Origin: Micractinium sp. NFX-FRZ
Taxonomy: Eukaryota; Chlorophyta; Trebouxiophyceae; Chlorellales; Chlorellaceae
DNA: 64,000 nt
Reading direction: 5' to 3'
NCBI GenBank assembly: GCA_029339195.1
Contig: JAPTJF010000282.1
Span: forward strand, 1-64,000
Below the pieces are notes generated by a model. It searched no databases, was not told where the DNA came from, and saw only the letters and a list, made by a program, of their open reading frames with translations. Within the stretch, counting starts at the first letter, position 1. Each line of letters begins with the position of its first letter. Made by a program: the position numbers and the translations under genes. Positions 61,344-64,000 of this stretch are shown here, piece after piece.

Positions 61344-62009
61344 AGCGGGCGGCCTGCTAGCCTGCCGCCTCCTGTGCTTGCAGCAATAACTGGTTGTCCC
61401 GAATTGGGTTGCCAGGCCCTGCGGAGTTTCACGGGAGTGGAAAACCCGAGGTTTGGGCAGCCGGCCGGAAGGAGGGGAAGCCGGCTGCTGGCTGCAGGGT
61501 ACGCTTGTGCTTTCTGGAACACAGCACCAGTGTCAGGTGCAGCGGCACAGCCGGAGCAGGCTGGAGAGGGGTCCTGAGAGGCGGCTACTGAGGCGGTCCT
61601 GCAGGGCACAGGCTCCCAGCCACCCGCGCCAGGGTGCCCGGCCCGCTCATATGCAGCCCACACTCAAACCAAGACTGCTGGAGCACAGCAACCGAGGAGG
61701 GGCAGCAAGCAGGGGCGTCGGCGAGCTCCGCCACTCACCTGCTCCTGTGTTCGGCGAGCTGGCTGGGTTTGCAGCCGCACTTCAATGTTCTAAGTGCCGG
61801 ATGGGTGGCGAGTGGGCAGCGGGCGCAGGTTTTGGCAAAGCCCACATGCCGGCGCAGCATGGCCGCAGCAGCTAGAGTTTAAGGCTGCTTCTGCCTTTCG
61901 TGCACCCTCCGGTCACAGGGTTTACATTACTTGATCAGGCAGGCAAGCGCGCCGCTCAGTCCAGCAACCACGAGCAGTCAGTGAGAGAGAGCAGAGGAGC
62001 TCGGGGGCG
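61344..62009. promoter_or_regulatory. Divergent upstream region SBP gene / epsilon-COP
   Basis: These 666 bp lie between two divergent start codons and must contain both promoters. No specific element was recognised. The epsilon-COP first exon is only 17 bp of coding sequence, so its 5' untranslated region occupies the right side. Confidence 0.45.
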
Positions 62010-63819
62010 ATGGACAAGCTCTTTCCGTGAGTCGGGAAGCTCGGATCCGGGCTCCTTCCGCGCGTGGAGTGACCCGTGCAGCCAGGCGAACGCCCTCTCT
62101 GCTATACCTCAACTCCCGCGTGCCCCGCCGCGCTCCCAACATCCTAGACGCTTGGGCAGTGCACAATAGCGGCCGGCAGTGCTGCCGGGCGTCGCTGCCG
62201 CGCCCCCGATCGCTACCTGCTTCCACCGCCTCGTGCCGCCGCTGCTGCCCCGCCGCGGCCGCCCCTGCCCTGCTGCGGTGTATGTGCCTCTGGTTGAAGA
62301 GGGCTCTCCACTGTAGCGTGCATGCATTCGCACCTCGCACCTGGCTGTCCTCTCTCGAGTCCCGCCCCACACTGCTCGCTCATTGCAGCGGCCGCACTCG
62401 CTCGCCGCCGCCTGACCTGCGTGTGGCCTTGTGGCTGTGCTTGTGTGGCTGCAGCGTGAAGAATGCGTTTTATTTGGGTGCCTACCAGACGGCCATCAGC
62501 GAGGCCAGCCAGCTGACGGGGCTGAGCGAGGCGGAGAAGATCGAGCGGGACGTGTATGTGTACCGCTCATACATTGAGCTGGGCAGCCACGAGGTCAGTG
62601 GGTGCTGCGCATGCCACTGATTCTTTGCTGTTTGCCGTGCTGGCAGAAGGTGCATGCTGCAGGGCTGCAGGGTGGGGGCAAGGGCTGTGGGGGGTTGGGG
62701 CAGGCTGCGGCGGTGGAGCGCCAGTGGCGTGTGGCGTGCGTCCCTGCCTGAGCTGCAAGAGGTGCCGTAGCATCGCCCTGGGACCCCCGGCCAGCACAGC
62801 ACCCTCCCCGCATCGCGCTTCCTCCCCCTCCCCGCCCCTGCAGCCGTCGTTTGCCGAGGTCAGCCCGAAGCCTTGTGCACTGCCTGCATGTCAATTCACA
62901 CGCCTTGTCTGCCCCCCTCCGCCCCATATACATACCTGCAGCTGGTGATGTCCGAGATCAGCCAGGCGTCCCCCGCCGCCCTGCAGGCGGTGCGCGCCCT
63001 GGCGCAGTACAGCAAAGCGCAGCGCGCCGCCGCCATGGACGCCGTGGCTGGCTGGCTGACCGACCCCGCCGCCGCCTCCAACCCAACCGTGCTCCTCATT
63101 GCGGGGCTGCTGTACGCGCTGGAGGAGAACTACGTGGAGGCGCTGCGCGCGTGCCACACCGGCGGCAGCCTGGAGATGTGAGGCTGGGGGTGCAGGGTGG
63201 GGTGCGCTGCTGTGCGGGCTGTGCGCCCTGGTGGGGACGCTGCACGCCTGCCGCACCGGCGGCACCCTGCGGTTGCGTGAGCACCTTGTGTTTGTGGTAA
63301 CCCTGCGAGCGAACTATGTTTGCACGCCAACTAGAGGACTGCTGACAGCCTCACCGCCCTACCAATGTGTGCACACTCGCAGGATGGCGCTGTGCGTGCA
63401 AGTGTACCTCAAGATGGACCGCGTTGACCAGGCGGAGCAGCAGGCCAAGGCCATGTCAGCGGTGGACGACGACGCGACGCTCAGCCAGCTGGCGGCCGCC
63501 TGGGTGGGGCTGCACCAGGTGCGCTGGCGGGGGCCCAGGGTTGGGGCCTGGGCTGGGCCAATAAGCCAGGGGAGGTGCGGAGGAGGCCAGCTGGCGGCTG
63601 CTTGGGTGGGGGCTGCTCCAGCACTGCACTTCTGCCCTGCCCCTGCCTGTGCCCCACGAGTCGCTGCCGCTGCCGAAGCTGTGCCTGCCCCGTGACCTGG
63701 CTCAATGGACCAGCCCCGGGCGCTGCCCTGGGTGAAATTCTCGATGTCAACATCCCCGGCGTGCCTGTGCTGCACTGCAGGGCGGCGCCAAGGTGCAGGA
63801 GGCCTTCTACATCTTCCAG
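62010..63819 (+). CDS. COPE: Coatomer subunit epsilon (epsilon-COP), partial
   Basis: Epsilon-COP is the TPR-like helical subunit of the COPI coat, which carries cargo from Golgi to ER and within the Golgi. Exons seen: 62010-62026 (only MDKLF plus two bases), 62455-62593, 62942-63177, 63383-63518 and 63781-63819. All phases fit and give 189 residues before a GTGTGC donor; the rest of the gene is beyond the window. Conserved stretches are VKNAFYLGAYQTAISEASQL, ERDVYVYRSYIELGS, LVMSEISQASPAALQAVRAL, CVQVYLKMDRVDQAEQQAKA, DDATLSQLAAAWVGLHQGG and QEAFYIFQ, in the family's order. The visible part is about two-thirds of a typical ~290-residue protein. The tiny first coding exon agrees with the conserved start of plant homologues. 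Two exon ends are copied in the following introns. Confidence 0.94.
63141..63269 (+). repeat. Duplicated exon edge (epsilon-COP exon 3 donor side)
   Basis: Coding bases 63141-63172 at the end of exon 3 (ALRACHTGGSL) have a copy at 63238-63269 in the next intron, 97 bp away, with about six mismatches. Confidence 0.85.
63484..63621 (+). repeat. Duplicated exon edge (epsilon-COP exon 4 donor side)
   Basis: The end of exon 4 (63484-63518, coding SQLAAAWVGLHQ) has a copy at 63586-63621 in the next intron, about 102 bp away, with a few mismatches and one extra base. Confidence 0.87.
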
Positions 63820-64000
63820 GTGTGCTGAGCTGGCAGCGTGCTGAGCTGGCGGGCGGCAGAGGGTGCTGGGGTTGCGCTGGCGGCTGTGCTCTCACAAGCT
63901 CCCCGCGGCTTGCTCTATGTCAAATCATGCCCTTGCATTTGTTCCAATGTACTGAATGGTTCGTGTTGGGACCTGCACCGCGGAAGCTGAGGGCTCACTC

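Overview
This window looks like nuclear DNA of a GC-rich green alga, most likely a trebouxiophyte of the Chlorella/Micractinium type. That placement is inferred from the very high GC content, genes split by many 60-400 bp introns with GTGAGT/GTGAGC/GTGCGT donors and CTGCAG acceptors, alanine/glutamine-rich insertions, TGTAA motifs downstream of stop codons, and plant/algal protein families. Only an alignment could name the species. I see no bacterial, viral or transposon genes and no RNA gene. I rebuilt twelve genes by hand-splicing; for nine of them, every exon phase closes and the summed exon length is a multiple of three. One exon of the GNAT gene and one exon boundary each in SEC15 and the SBP gene remain unsettled.

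Layout. 0.6-2.2 kb (-): low-complexity Ala/Gln protein. 3.2-9.3 kb (-): 1198-residue protein with an N-terminal von Willebrand A domain. 10.0-12.0 kb (-): GNAT acetyltransferase. 12.7-14.5 kb (+): small protein with a plastid-targeting-like N-terminus. 15.2-16.7 kb (-) and 17.9-26.5 kb (-): two neighbouring secreted cysteine-rich proteins, the larger of 1149 residues and 23 exons. 28.1-36.7 kb (-): exocyst subunit SEC15. 37.3-39.0 kb (+): RING-H2 E3 ligase of the AIP2 type. 40.3-45.1 kb (-): translation release factor eRF1. 45.3-50.6 kb (+): RIO1 kinase. 52.4-61.3 kb (-): SBP-domain/ankyrin/membrane-segment regulator resembling copper regulator CRR1/SPL7. 62.0 kb to the right edge (+): coatomer epsilon subunit, cut by the window end.

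The genes do not form a pathway, as expected for a nuclear chromosome, but several are divergently paired on short shared upstream regions: eRF1/RIO1 (260 bp between start codons), SEC15/RING (625 bp), SBP/epsilon-COP (666 bp) and GNAT/plastid protein (686 bp). eRF1 and RIO1 both serve translation (termination and 40S maturation). SEC15 and epsilon-COP both serve membrane traffic but are about 25 kb apart.

The most striking unexplained structure is in the introns. In at least seven genes an intron carries a second, partly decayed copy of the adjoining exon edge, splice site included, 33-200 bp from the real one. The copies range from perfect (33 bp twice in the plastid-protein gene) to clearly diverged, and the last exon of eRF1 has two extra copies. 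This suggests that introns here grow by tandem duplication across splice junctions.
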